NCBI GenBank assembly: GCA_029204045.2
Contig: CM055067.1
Coordinates: 31,136,838 to 31,200,837 of the forward strand
Length of the DNA: 64,000 nucleotides
From: Tillandsia leiboldiana
Taxonomy: Eukaryota; Streptophyta; Magnoliopsida; Poales; Bromeliaceae
Direction: 5' to 3'
The notes below the pieces were generated by a model that was given only the letters and a program-made list of their open reading frames with translations, was not told the DNA's origin and ran no database searches. Position numbers and translations under genes: made by a program. Of the stretch, positions 21,131 to 30,682 are shown piece by piece (positions within the stretch are counted from its first letter, which is position 1; every line of letters begins with the position of its first letter).

Positions 21131-22400
21131 CTGGCCGAGTTACCAGATGGATAATTATCACTGGCCGAGTTACCAGATGGATAATTATCGCTGGCCGAGT
21201 TACCAGATGGATAATTATCACTGGCCGAGTTACCAGATGGATAATTATCACTGGCCGAGTTACCAGATGGATAATTATCGCTGGCCGAGTTACCAGATGG
21301 ATAATTATCGCTGGCCGAGTTACCAGATGGATAATTATCACTGGCCGAGTTACCAGATGGATAATTATCGCTGGCCGAATTACCAGATGGATAATTATCG
21401 CTGGCCGAGTTACCAGATGGATAATTATCACTGGCCGGGTTACCAGATGGATAATTATCGCTGGCCGGGTTACTAGATGGATAATTATCGCTGGCCGAGT
21501 TACCAGATGGATAATTATCGCTGGCCGAGTTACCAGATGGATAATTATCACTGGCCGAGTTACCAGATGGATAATTATCACTGGCCGAGTTACCAGATGG
21601 ATAATTATCGCTGGCCGAGTTACCAGATGGATAATTATCGCTGGCCGAGTTACCAGATGGATAATTATCGCTGGCCGAGTTACCAGATGGATAATTATCG
21701 CTGGCCGAGTTACCAGATGGATAATTATCGCTGGCCGAGTTACCAGATGGATAATTATCACTGGCCGAGTTACCAGATGGATAATTATCACTGGCCGAGT
21801 TACCAGATGGATAATTATCGCTGGCCGAGTTACCAGATGGATAATTATCACTGGCCGAGTTACCAGATGGATAATTATCACTGGCCGAGTTACCAGATGG
21901 ATAATTATCACTGGCCGAGTTACCAGATGGATAATTATCACTGGCCGAGTTACCAGATGGATAATTATCGCTGGCCGAGTTACCAGATGGATAATTATCG
22001 CTGGCCGAGTTACCAGATGGATAATTATCGCTGGCCGAGTTACCAGGTGGATACTTATCACTGGCCGAGTTACCAGATGGATAATTATCGCTGGCCGAGT
22101 TACCAGATGGATAATTATCGCTGGCCGAGTTACCAGATGGATAATTATCACTGGCAGGGTTACCAGATGGATAATTATCGCTGGGCGGGTTACCAGATGG
22201 ATAATTATCGCTGGCCGAGTTACCAGATGGATAATTATCACTGGCTGAGTTACCAGATGGATACTTTCCACTGGCCGAGCAACCAGATGGATGCATTGCC
22301 CCTGGCCGAGTTACCAGGTGGGCACATGCCCTGGCCGAGTTACCAGGAGGACATTTTTCCCTGGCCGAATTACCAGGAGGATACTTTCCACTGGCCGAGC
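21131..22400 (+). repeat. 30-bp minisatellite, type 2 (~38 copies)
   Basis: Units read CTGGCCGAGTTACCAGATGG followed by ATAATTATC(G/A). Two palindromic parts occur in each: CTGG...CCAG, and GATAATTATC, a perfect 10-bp palindrome. The only common variant is the last G/A, a CpG-to-CpA change. Both strands are open for hundreds of codons (10-residue repeats such as MDNYRWPSYQ) because 30 is divisible by three; one unit carries a stop at ~21474. I do not regard it as a gene. The last units (22260-22400) diverge back toward type 1. Confidence 0.9.
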
Positions 22401-22403
22401 TAC

Positions 22404-22550
22404 CAGAGGCGATGCCGCCCAGTGAGAGGCGATGCCGCCCAGTGAGTGGCGATGCCGCCCAGTGAGAGGCGATGCCGCCCAATGAGGGGCGATGCCGCCC
22501 AGTGAGTGGCGATGCCGCCCAATGAGTGGCGATGCCGCATAGTGAGTGGT
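22404..22550 (+). repeat. 20-bp minisatellite (~7 copies)
   Basis: Tandem GATGCCGCCCAGTGAGAGGC units with small changes, directly after the 30-bp array. Confidence 0.85.
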
Positions 22551-22957
22551 GAAGGTTTGGCCTGTTGAGGCGATTTTCACCTCCGGCCAAGTTACCAGGT
22601 GGTTATTTTAGTGAGATTGAGATGATCTGACAGGACGCCGAGATTTGATGGCGTCGAGTTCGTCCTGATGGACTACCGGGAGCGTCTCCAGCCGTGAGTT
22701 GCGTGTTGACATAGTTTCCCGCTTTAAACGAGAGGGACCGAATCCCTGAACGGTAAAGGAGCGAAAACTTCGATAGACTGAGCCTAGAGTCTGTTCTTGT
22801 TTGATTGGGGGTTCTAGGCACCGGTCTATCAGGATTGTTGGATCTTTGCCGCGTCAGTCGGTTCTTCTCGCCTATGAGTGGGGTGTTGCTGTGAGTTGAG
22901 TCGTTGAGGGTTCTCCGACATAGCTGTGAGAGTGCTAGGGCATTTGCATTGATGTAT

Positions 22958-23141
22958 AGGCTAGAGATAGGACCTTTAGCTTGTGCTCGTGAGGTTCAGA
23001 TACCTGATCACGTGTTGCACATAGATGGGAGTTATTGGTCCTGCCCAGTGCAGTTGGGGCCCTGGTTTTTTTTGCCTGTTGATCTTCTGGCCCTTCCTCA
23101 GCTCCGGGTTTTCGAGGTAGTGTTGGGTATAGGACTGTGAA
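22958..23141 (+). pseudogene. Protease-flank fragment of element E
   Basis: Reads LACAREVQIPDHV, WSCPVQLGPW and LPQLRVFEVVLG. These align with the stretch after the aspartic protease active site of element T (HALEVHIPDH ... WSCPVQLESW ... SQLRDFDIVLG). No start or catalytic site is present. Confidence 0.75.
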
Positions 23142-23170
23142 GATCTGAGGCCTTGATGCTCGAGTATACC

Positions 23171-23350
23171 ACACCGTTGATACACGGTGGTGATGCCACA
23201 CCGTTGATACACGGTGGTGATGCCACCCCGTTGGTGCACGGTGGTGATGCCACGCCGTTGATACACGGTGATGATGCCACACCGTTGGTGCACGGCAGTG
23301 ATGCCACGCCGTGGGTGCACGGCAGTGATGCCACGTTGTAGGTACACAAC
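23171..23350 (+). repeat. 27-bp tandem repeat in element E (~6 copies)
   Basis: Same 27-mer as at 15543, with units alternating between CCGTTGATACACGG and CCGTTGGTGCACGG and ending in a CGTTGT/ACAACG inverted repeat. It lies at the protease-RT boundary. Confidence 0.8.
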
Positions 23351-24070
23351 GGTGAGAGTCTCTTGGATGTTTCGGACTTTTGACCGCGAGTTGAGCATCA
23401 GCTTTATGATCGCCTTGTGAGCCAGTTTTCAGTCCCGTTCACCGACGGTTTGGTCCCCGTCAGGGTGTTCTTTATGAGTTGAGGGATCGACTTCGACCCG
23501 TGGGTCCGTTGGGGTTATGATAGCATGTTGAGCGACCAACTGTGGCACGAGATTGTGTCTCTTGAGGATCCCTTTTGAGGGTAGCCTGCAGTTGAGTAGT
23601 CCACTCGGGTGGTTTTGGATCGGGAAGTGACCGAGTGAAGACCCCAACTTATTGGATTTTCCTTCCTTATTGGACGAGTCTGCGGGTATGCTTCGGGTCG
23701 TCTTGTTGAGGGTGGCACCAAGTTGTGGTTTGGTGTGTATCACACTTGTGGTTATTTCAGTTTTTCCCCCAGCCTTTTTGTGGAGCCCTTGATTTTTCAC
23801 GTCTCAGCTCAGTAGTGATGTGATTTTCCTCGCCCGTGATTTACTTGCCCCTTCGAGATCTGTGATTATTGGAGTACGAGGGACGCCCGTTGCAATTTCT
23901 GGCTCGAGAGATGAGAGAATTGCACGTCGGGTCATACCGTACTTGTTGTTGTTGTTGCGGAGTAATCACGAGGAGCGAGAGGGGGAGCTGGAGGCGTATT
24001 GTTAGATACCTAACCGTGGTATTCTTGACTCCTGATGGGCATGATCTAGTTTCGAGGACGAAACTTTCTT

Positions 24071-24084
24071 TTAGTGGGGGAGGA
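24071..24084 (+). other. Polypurine tract of element E
   Basis: TTAGTGGGGGAGGA before TGTGAGGTCCCGG, with TTTCGAGGACGAAACTTTCT upstream. Confidence 0.85.
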
Positions 24085-27000
24085 TGTGAGGTCCCGGAAT
24101 CCCCCGCGTAGGGTTGCTGGTTGTTGGGCAGCTTTCGGTCGCCGTTGGGGGTGTTGGTGCGCGTGTTGGGGGCCCAGAAATGGATTTGTGATGCAATTTG
24201 GGATTTGCTTGCATCACTGGAGGCCTGCGTGGGTTGCGCGCAATTTGGACACAAGTGGTGGACTTCGGGCTTAAATTGAGACCCCGTGGGAAGTTGGAGG
24301 ACCCGCCGGGTGTTTAGAAGTGATTTCGCGCGATTCAGATGTCAAAATTAGACTCCGGGTGAAGTCCGGATAAAAGATTACCTCTCCGGTCGCCTTCGGG
24401 AATTTTTAGAGTTGAAATTTAGCAAATCGGACTTTAAAAATGGACCCGGCGCGAAAATCGGATCGAGTGGGCATTCGGCAAATTTTCGGATGAGAATTTG
24501 GAGAAATGGGCATCGTTTTTGGATTCAGCGCGCGAAATCGCTAGGAATGGACTATTTATTTGTTGATTTTGGAGCCCTGTAGGCGTGCGCGTTTTTCGAG
24601 GCGAAGCGGCACGCAAATCGAGACGTCGCGGCTTGCAAACCGTGGCCTGCGCGGCACGCACACCGAGGAGGCCGCGTGTCAGAACGCGCGTAGGCGCGCT
24701 GGGAAGCGCACCTGCCTGCGCGGGGGCACGTGGGGGGCCGCCACGTGGCGGGCACCCACTGGTGCCCCGGGTCGCGGGCGCGTGGGCGGGTGCCGTGGAC
24801 CGGAGGAGGCAGCGCAGGCAGCGCGGCCGCGTGGCGCGCAGGGGCGCGGCCACGTGGCCGCTGCTTCGTTGCTTGGACCCGGTGCACCCGAGCGGGTGCC
24901 GTGGACCGGGGGTGGTGCACCGTGAACCCGGGCCGTGGACCACCCTCTTCCCTCTCCCTCCTTTTCTTCTTCTTCTTCCTCCCCGCAAGGGAATTTCTTT
25001 CCCTCTTTCGTTTTCTCCTTCAACCGAGAGTGAGGGAGAGTGAGGGAAGAGGTTGTGGGAGATGCCGTTTTGCGTCGCGGGCCTCGGGGAACGCGCGGGG
25101 CTTCCGATGGAAGCGTTTCGGCGGCGGCGGCGCTAACGGGTGGGTCCCGTGCTTTGGTTTTTCTGTATTTTTGTACAGTTTTTGGAGCGTTCTTTTAGAC
25201 TGTAACTGACCCTCTTGCTCCTTTCTGTGTTGGGCACCGTGCATCGTTTTGCGTGCGGACTCCGGCACCGTGCACCGTTTTGCGTGCGGACTCCGTTTTG
25301 CGTGCGGACTCCTGCACCCTGCACCGTTTTGTGTGCGGACTCCGGCACCGTGCACCGTTTTGCGTGCGGACTCCGTTTTGCGTGCGGATCCTGGCACCGT
25401 GCACCGTTTTGCGTGCGGACTCCGGCACCGTGCACCGTTTTGCGTGCGGACTCTGTTTTGCGTGCGGATTCCGGTACCGTGCACCGTTTTGCGTGCGGAC
25501 TCCGGCGCCGTGCACCGTTTCACGTGCAGACTCCGTTTTTGGTGCGGACTCCGGCAGTGTGCTCCGTTTTGCGTGCGGACTCCGACGGCGTGTCCCGTTT
25601 TGCGTGCGGATCGCGTGGAGGCCAATTGCAAGTGTCTACGAGCAATTGGTGGCAAATCGAGGTGGGTGGCCTTATCTCCAAGTTTTATGGAATGTACATT
25701 AATTCTATTAATGTAGGACTATGCATGATAGTTTATTTCCTTGTGTAGCATGCTAGATTGTTGGAATGGCTATCCCTTTATTATCGGTTAATGTGGTTAT
25801 CTTGGAACTTGACCTAGCACCCCCGTCATATGTTGTATGTGTAACCAGACTAGTAGAAAACCCTCACTTGGGCTAGGGTTATTTATGCTTAGACATCCAC
25901 ACTGTTCCTTCATCCCTGGACATAGTGTTTTCTCGCCCGGGTAGTGGGCCGAGAGGTCGGGACTTGCTTTTAGTGTGGGATGCTTTTGCACTCTTGCTTG
26001 GGAGCAGAGTGGAGTCTGGTAGTTGTAGCTGGGTTGCTTATCTGTGCCGGGAGCCGTTTGGGTAAACGGTAGTCCCGGGAGGTCTTGTTTCCCTGTTGTG
26101 CCGTCGTGTAGGGAGCCGTTGCGCAGACGGCAGTCCCGGGCCGTCGAGTATCTTCCGGTCCGCCTTGTTGGGAACCGTTGGGGTTGACGGTGGTCCCAGG
26201 TCGTTGAGTGTTGTCCGACCTGTTTTGTTACCCTGAGTTGTGGGTCGTTCCTGGCTGTGGAGTATCTCCAGCCAGTGAGCCTTGTGCTGCGAGCCGTTGG
26301 CGAGGCTAGTGTCTCGTGTTTCGAGTTAGCCGAGCAGCTGAGTCTTCGAGAGTTCTCCGACTGTTGTGCGAGGTATTTGGGGATCCTGAGTCCTACCGTT
26401 CTGAGAGTGAGCGTGGATTTTGACTAGCCTGCTTATGCCAATTTGTGATACTCTATGCCGCGCCGTTTTCCTTAGTTGGAGTCGCGTCCCTGAGATGCCG
26501 CTGTGGATACGATGGGCCTGTTGAGGCAGTTTTGCGCGAGGGGTGAGTTAGTCGGGCAGGACGCCCCACGTAAATCCCGTCCTCATGGGGATGCGTGGTA
26601 GTGGGCAGGCGCGTTCCTAGTCGACAGGCGCAGGCTTGACTGGACCCTATGAGGCAGTCAGTTCGATTGGGCCTATTGAGCACCTTGGGTGCGAGTGGTC
26701 TCTTTTACCTTCATCTGTTCCACTTTTTGAGTAGTTAGATAGAGGTATGGCAGCTGTAGAGTAGCTCCAGCTTTTCTTGTTCAGATTTCATTGCACTGTT
26801 ATCTTTTACCTCTAGTAGACTTGGTGGGCAGACCGTTGGGCTTGTTGACGGCACCCACTGAGAACTACTGTGGGAAGTAGTTCTCACACCCGTCGTGGTG
26901 TCTTTTTCCCCAGGAACTTCTTCTCCTGTTCCTGTTGCTCCAGTTGCTGATCCTTCTGACCGAGGCGAGGGAGTCGCGAGCTAGTTCCCTACCCGTCATT

Positions 27001-27425
27001 GGAGTGTAGCGGTACCCCTCCAGAGGAGAGCTTCAGTAGATTAGTTTACTTCTTTTTCCTCTGTTGAGAGACCTTTGTTGTGAGGTATGGAGTTGTACTT
27101 TATTTTACAGTTTGAGAGACTGATGTAGTGAGGATATTCTTTTATCGAGAGTCTGTACACTGATGTATTTATTGGAGATACCTCCCTTTTGAGTTTTGTA
27201 TCAGAGGACTTTGTATACGATCGTATTTGGGAGATGGATATTGTATTATTTTCAGTTGTACAGTGTTTGGTTTACAGTTTTTAGTAGTCTACTTTCGTCT
27301 CTGATATCTGTGTACTGTAGTTGATTCTTTCTGCAGGTTAGACGCTTCGTCTGTACGGCAGTTTCCGTACAGATGGCGGATCTGTTAGCGAGCCCGGGTC
27401 GCAGTTTCGACCCCGGGGCGTGACA
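24085..27425 (+). mobile_element. LTR E, 3' LTR of element E
   Basis: 3341 bp from TGTGAGGTCCCGG to GGGGCGTGACA. U3 carries paired CACGTGG motifs (near 24724, 24742, 24852). It also has a TTC-repeat leader, a 31-bp tandem array, a donor-like CGAGGTGGGT (25658) and a pyrimidine tract with CAG near 26942. No clear TATA box was seen. It is followed by GATTAGAG, which looks like the start of a further internal region: either a duplicated element or the flank left by unequal recombination. Confidence 0.85.
25241..25620 (+). repeat. 31-bp/17-bp compound tandem repeat in LTR E
   Basis: Units TTTTGCGTGCGGACTCCGGC plus ACCGTGCACCG (31 bp) alternate with shortened ~17-bp units lacking the GTGCACC part; about 12 units. 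All frames stay open on both strands, which explains apparent Cys-rich proteins. It sits just before the donor-like site at 25660. Confidence 0.85.
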
Positions 27426-27433
27426 GATTAGAG

Positions 27434-27442
27434 AATACCAAC
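27434..27442 (-). other. Possible truncated primer site of the Cassandra-type element
   Basis: On the minus strand the LTR end GGGGCGTCACA is followed by GTTGGTATT, i.e. the start of a TGGTAT-type primer site, before the sequence joins GATTAGAG of the upstream LTR's flank. Confidence 0.35.
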
Positions 27443-27619
27443 TGTGACGCCCCACTTCCCAGGGGGTCACCCATCCTAGAATTACTCTAGCTCTAGCACG
27501 CTTAACTCTCATGTTCCTCTTGGATCTTGCTACCATCCAAAATGCTATAGCCGGGTTAGAGATTTAGTCCTATTATATCATTTATATAGAGGACTAATCC
27601 AAATTCCGGGGGTGTCACA
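27443..27619 (-). mobile_element. Cassandra-type LTR with embedded 5S rRNA sequence
   Basis: On the minus strand this 177-bp unit runs TGTGACACCCCC ... GGGGCGTCACA. It contains a diverged 3' half of 5S rRNA (27454-27515): AAGCGTGCTAGA (internal control A-box region), TTCTAGGATGGGTGACC (C-box region) and CCTGGGAAGT. Cassandra elements are non-coding terminal-repeat retrotransposons in miniature, defined by 5S sequences in their LTRs. TATATAAATGATATAA lies upstream of the 5S part. The unit is shorter than usual Cassandra LTRs. It separates LTR E from element T, so it may also mark a recombination point. Confidence 0.75.
27454..27515 (-). rRNA. 5S rRNA-derived segment (not a functional gene)
   Basis: Matches the second half of plant 5S rRNA with many substitutions; the 5' half of the rRNA is not recognisable. 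The internal promoter boxes are partly kept, as is typical of Cassandra LTRs. It lies inside the TG...CA unit, not in a tandem 5S array. Confidence 0.65.
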
Positions 27620-30059
27620 CTGTAACTAATATCATCAGTATCATAAAATAGCAGGACTGGGTCACGACTCTGATCAAAGTGGGAAAACCTATCCACTAAA
27701 GGAAAGCTCGATCCCCTACCTCCAATCTGATGCAATAATAATAATAATAAGCCGGTCAACCGCCCACAGTCCGCGGTTGCCGCAACACCCAAACATCGAT
27801 CCCCGACTGTCCCAAACTCTGAACATCTGACTACACAATCCCCTAAGACTAGACGACAGGAGAACGAATAAAAGCATGGTTTCTCCTAAGTCAATTCCAA
27901 CATGTTTGTGTAGCAGAAAAATGTGGCCTAGCTAGATGACCATTCAAGCATGCAAAGTTCTTTATTTGATAAAACCGTTTTAAGTACTCTAACTTTTACA
28001 AAATTAAGAGCATAGAACCTCCAATGTACCTGTGGCATGATACATGGTACATGATACAATCTAGATGCACAATCTACTAACAAGTAATCCTTTTAACAAT
28101 ATGAATTCTAACCACATGCCCAAACCTTCCCTTAAACCTACAACATGGTATGGTTTTAACATGAATTCCAAGTGGTTAAACTGCATATCTAAAGCATGGA
28201 AACATAACTTACCAACTTGTAGTTTTCTAACAATGCAAATATTAACAAAGATACCATGATCTCATACCAGCATGCTAGGTCCATCTCACAGTTCCACTAG
28301 CACATGATCAAGAGCATTCTAATAGGCCTAGTGACAAATCACAAGTAGGAGGTTTACAACATCACCCACCTCGAGCGCTAATCCCTGTCCAAAGGCAAAA
28401 CCCACGCTCAGTCCACAACCAACCCTACAACACTGCACAAAAGCCCCCAGAAGAATATACATATTTTAATCACACCTTGCCGCACAAAATCTGTCCCAAA
28501 ATATATAGTCCAAAGTTCCTCTGTTTTCAACTGCGAAAAATACCCAAAAAAATTCATGAAAAATACCGTCGCGATCCTCGCGACGAACCCGTCGAAACAA
28601 GTACCTGCATGTTCAATTCCGAGTTTTCTACGTTGAGATAGAAATCCGACAAGGGGAACACCCCAGAACAAATTGTCCAGAAATTCTGTAACAAAGAACC
28701 ACAGTAAACGGAGACTTTCACCTTCGGAAAATATTCCAAAAATTCATGGAAAAATCCAGGAGACTCCTTACGAAGTGTAGATGAAAATTGCCTTTCAAAT
28801 CGCCTCAATCCGACGTCTGAGCGAAAAGATACGGCTAAAACACCGCGGTGCTGTCCAAAAATCCGCGAAGATAAATCGGTCAAATGGGTGCTCAGAAAAC
28901 TCCAAGGTCACCACGGAAAACAAGGAACCTCGAAACACATAAGTTGAAGTCCTACCTGTCGTGAGTCCAACGGCCCCAGAATCGGCAAAATCCGAAGTCG
29001 GGGTCAGTCGGGGGAGCCCAAACACCGAGAAGGGGCGAAGCGGGTCGCCGGAGAACAAGCGTCGCGCCGCGCCGAAAAATCGCTAACCTCGGGATGCGTG
29101 CCCCTAAAAATCCGAGGGATGCTCAGTGAAATGAGGAACAAGTAGAGGAAGAAACGCCCAATAGAAATCCCTGTGAAAAACCTCTCAGAAAAAGAGCTAA
29201 GTGACCCAAAGCCCCCTATTTATAGGCCCAGCCAACAACACTAACGGGCCGGGTTTTCGGGCGCAAGATTCGGGCGCACTGCGCCCGAAAATCCGGTCGC
29301 ACACTCCCTGTCCGACGCGCCCGAAAACCCCTGGTGATGCCAGGTCACCCTACAACAGGGGACAGCGGTGCAAGGGGGCCCGCTGCGCGCCGCGTGTCCC
29401 CCCGCGGTCAGCGGGGGTAGGTACGGCCGCCCATACACGAGGCGACACGTGGCGCACTCGAGTGCAGCCGACAGCCCGCCTGTCACCACAGTGCGCGCGC
29501 CGTCCCGAGGCGCCCCTCCGCGCACTCCGTGGACCGCGCCCCCGTGAGCCAGCCAACCCCAGGCCGCCACGTGCCATGCGCCTGGTCCACCGCAGCCGCG
29601 TAAAGTCGCTGCGCCGCGCCGCGTGCGCCAACCACTCCGCGCACGCCACGCGTCTCCCGCCCGCGGTGCATGCACCGCCGCGCGTCCCCGTGGACCAAGC
29701 TGCGTGAGCCGGCCAATGATGGGCCGCCACGTGGCTCAGGCCGGTCCACGGTCACCCCCATGCACCGAAAATCCCCGAAAACTTCCGGAAGCCCATTTTT
29801 GGTCATCCGGACTCCAAATTTAACAAGCAAATAGCCGTTTTCAAGCGTTTTTCCGCGCTGAATCCAAATCCAACCTCTGATTGGCCCGAAACCTTTTCTA
29901 AAATTCGGCATATGCAGCCGAAGGCCAAATCAGCTAACAATGTCTCACAGGGTCCATCTGTGGCATCCCTTTGATGCACCATGGGCCAGACACACCACAC
30001 AAGGTGTTCTACATAGTGGATTCATCGGAAAGGTTGCATGGGAAATCCAGAACACTACA
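27620..30059 (-). mobile_element. 3' LTR of element T (truncated)
   Basis: On the minus strand it starts TGTAGTGTTCTGG at 30059, after a purine tract, and follows T's 5' LTR (55628 down to 53190). The last ~830 bp are missing where it meets the Cassandra-type unit. It keeps the TATA box (29217) and donor-like AGGTGGGT (28371-28364). It differs from the 5' LTR by scattered substitutions, e.g. around 28530 versus 54100, so the insertion is not very recent. An (AAT)n run lies near 27728. Confidence 0.85.
29217..29224 (-). promoter_or_regulatory. TATA box in 3' LTR of element T
   Basis: TATAAATA on the minus strand, followed by a 5' leader. CACGTGGC/GCCACGTG motifs lie upstream (about 29452, 29571, 29728), equivalent to those of other LTRs. 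Confidence 0.7.
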
Positions 30060-30071
30060 TCCTCCCCTACA
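30060..30071 (-). other. Polypurine tract of element T
   Basis: Minus strand GTAGGGGAGGA directly before the LTR start, after TTTCGAGGACGAAACTTTTT. Confidence 0.8.
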
Positions 30072-30106
30072 AGAAAAAGTTTCGTCCTCGAAACAAAAAT
30101 CATACC

Positions 30107-30682
30107 TCAAGCAGGGGCCTCGAACAAGTGGGGGTAAGCATCCATCATCGCTGACTCCAGCTCCAAGGTAGCCTCGCGCTTCTCATGACTGCTCCAAAGG
30201 ATCTTCACATAAGGGATGGCCCGACTGCGCAACTCCCTAACCTCACGGTCCAAGATCCTCAACTGCTGCTCAACATAGCTCAGGTCCTCGGTAACCTCCA
30301 GTGGGGTGAAATCGATGATATGAGACGGGTCATGAACATACCTCCTCAGAGTCGATACATGAAAAATATCGTGAACACCTGAAAGCCTGGGAGGAAGTGC
30401 AAGCCTGTAGGCAACTGGCCCTATGCGCTCTAATACCTCGAAAGGTCCAATGTAGAGAGGGCTCAGTTTCCCCCGAATCCCGAATCTTCGGATCCCCTTT
30501 GAAGGCGAGACTTTCAAAAAGACATGATCCCCAACCGCGAACTCCAGGTCTCGCCTCCGCACATCTGCATAGCTCCTCTGTCTACTCTGTGCTATCTGAA
30601 GGTGCTGCCTGACTATCCTGACCTTAGCCTCCGCCTCTCGAAGCAACTATGGCCCCAATGCCCGCCTTTCACCCACATCGCT
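30107..30682 (-). pseudogene. Element T integrase C-terminus: GPY/F module and chromodomain-like tail
   Basis: Same frame as the RT-integrase segment, from which it is separated by only two stop codons (30685-30683 TGA, 30649-30647 TAG). It contains the GPY/F module (GKLSPLYIGPFEVLERIGPV) that follows the catalytic core in chromoviral integrases. The tail (DREVRELRSRAIPYVKILWS, then ELESAMMDAYPHLFE) resembles the chromodomain of the Tekay clade, thought to steer insertion to heterochromatin through histone marks. It ends in a normal TAG/TGA-type stop shortly before the purine tract. Confidence 0.8.

Larger units (their letters stand above)
20304..24084 (+). pseudogene. Element E internal region: dead gypsy with large satellites
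   Basis: The leader matches that of element B for about 300 bp, including the hairpin. It then passes into 1.9 kb of minisatellite with no gag recognisable. Gypsy text resumes with a protease-flank piece at 22958-23141 (AREVQIPDHV ... WSCPVQLGPW), which aligns with element T but lacks the catalytic DTGA stretch. The rest, to the polypurine tract at 24071, matches the scrambled pol of element B. Satellite growth has replaced most of gag. Confidence 0.75.

Noticed and set aside
21131..22400. CRISPR array
   Set aside because: The direct repeats have no unique spacers between them, and the window is clearly plant nuclear DNA.
21082..22590. 502-codon minus-strand and 322-codon plus-strand open frames with 10-residue repeats
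   Set aside because: 30-bp tandem units without stops give open frames on both strands. No start context, domain or promoter supports a gene, and the array sits in a dead element.
25020..25748. Cys-rich open frames of 150-210 codons in LTR E
   Set aside because: Produced by the 31/17-bp tandem repeat; frames end as soon as the repeat ends.
27454..27515. Functional 5S rRNA gene
   Set aside because: Only a diverged 3' half is present and it lies inside an LTR-like TG...CA unit.
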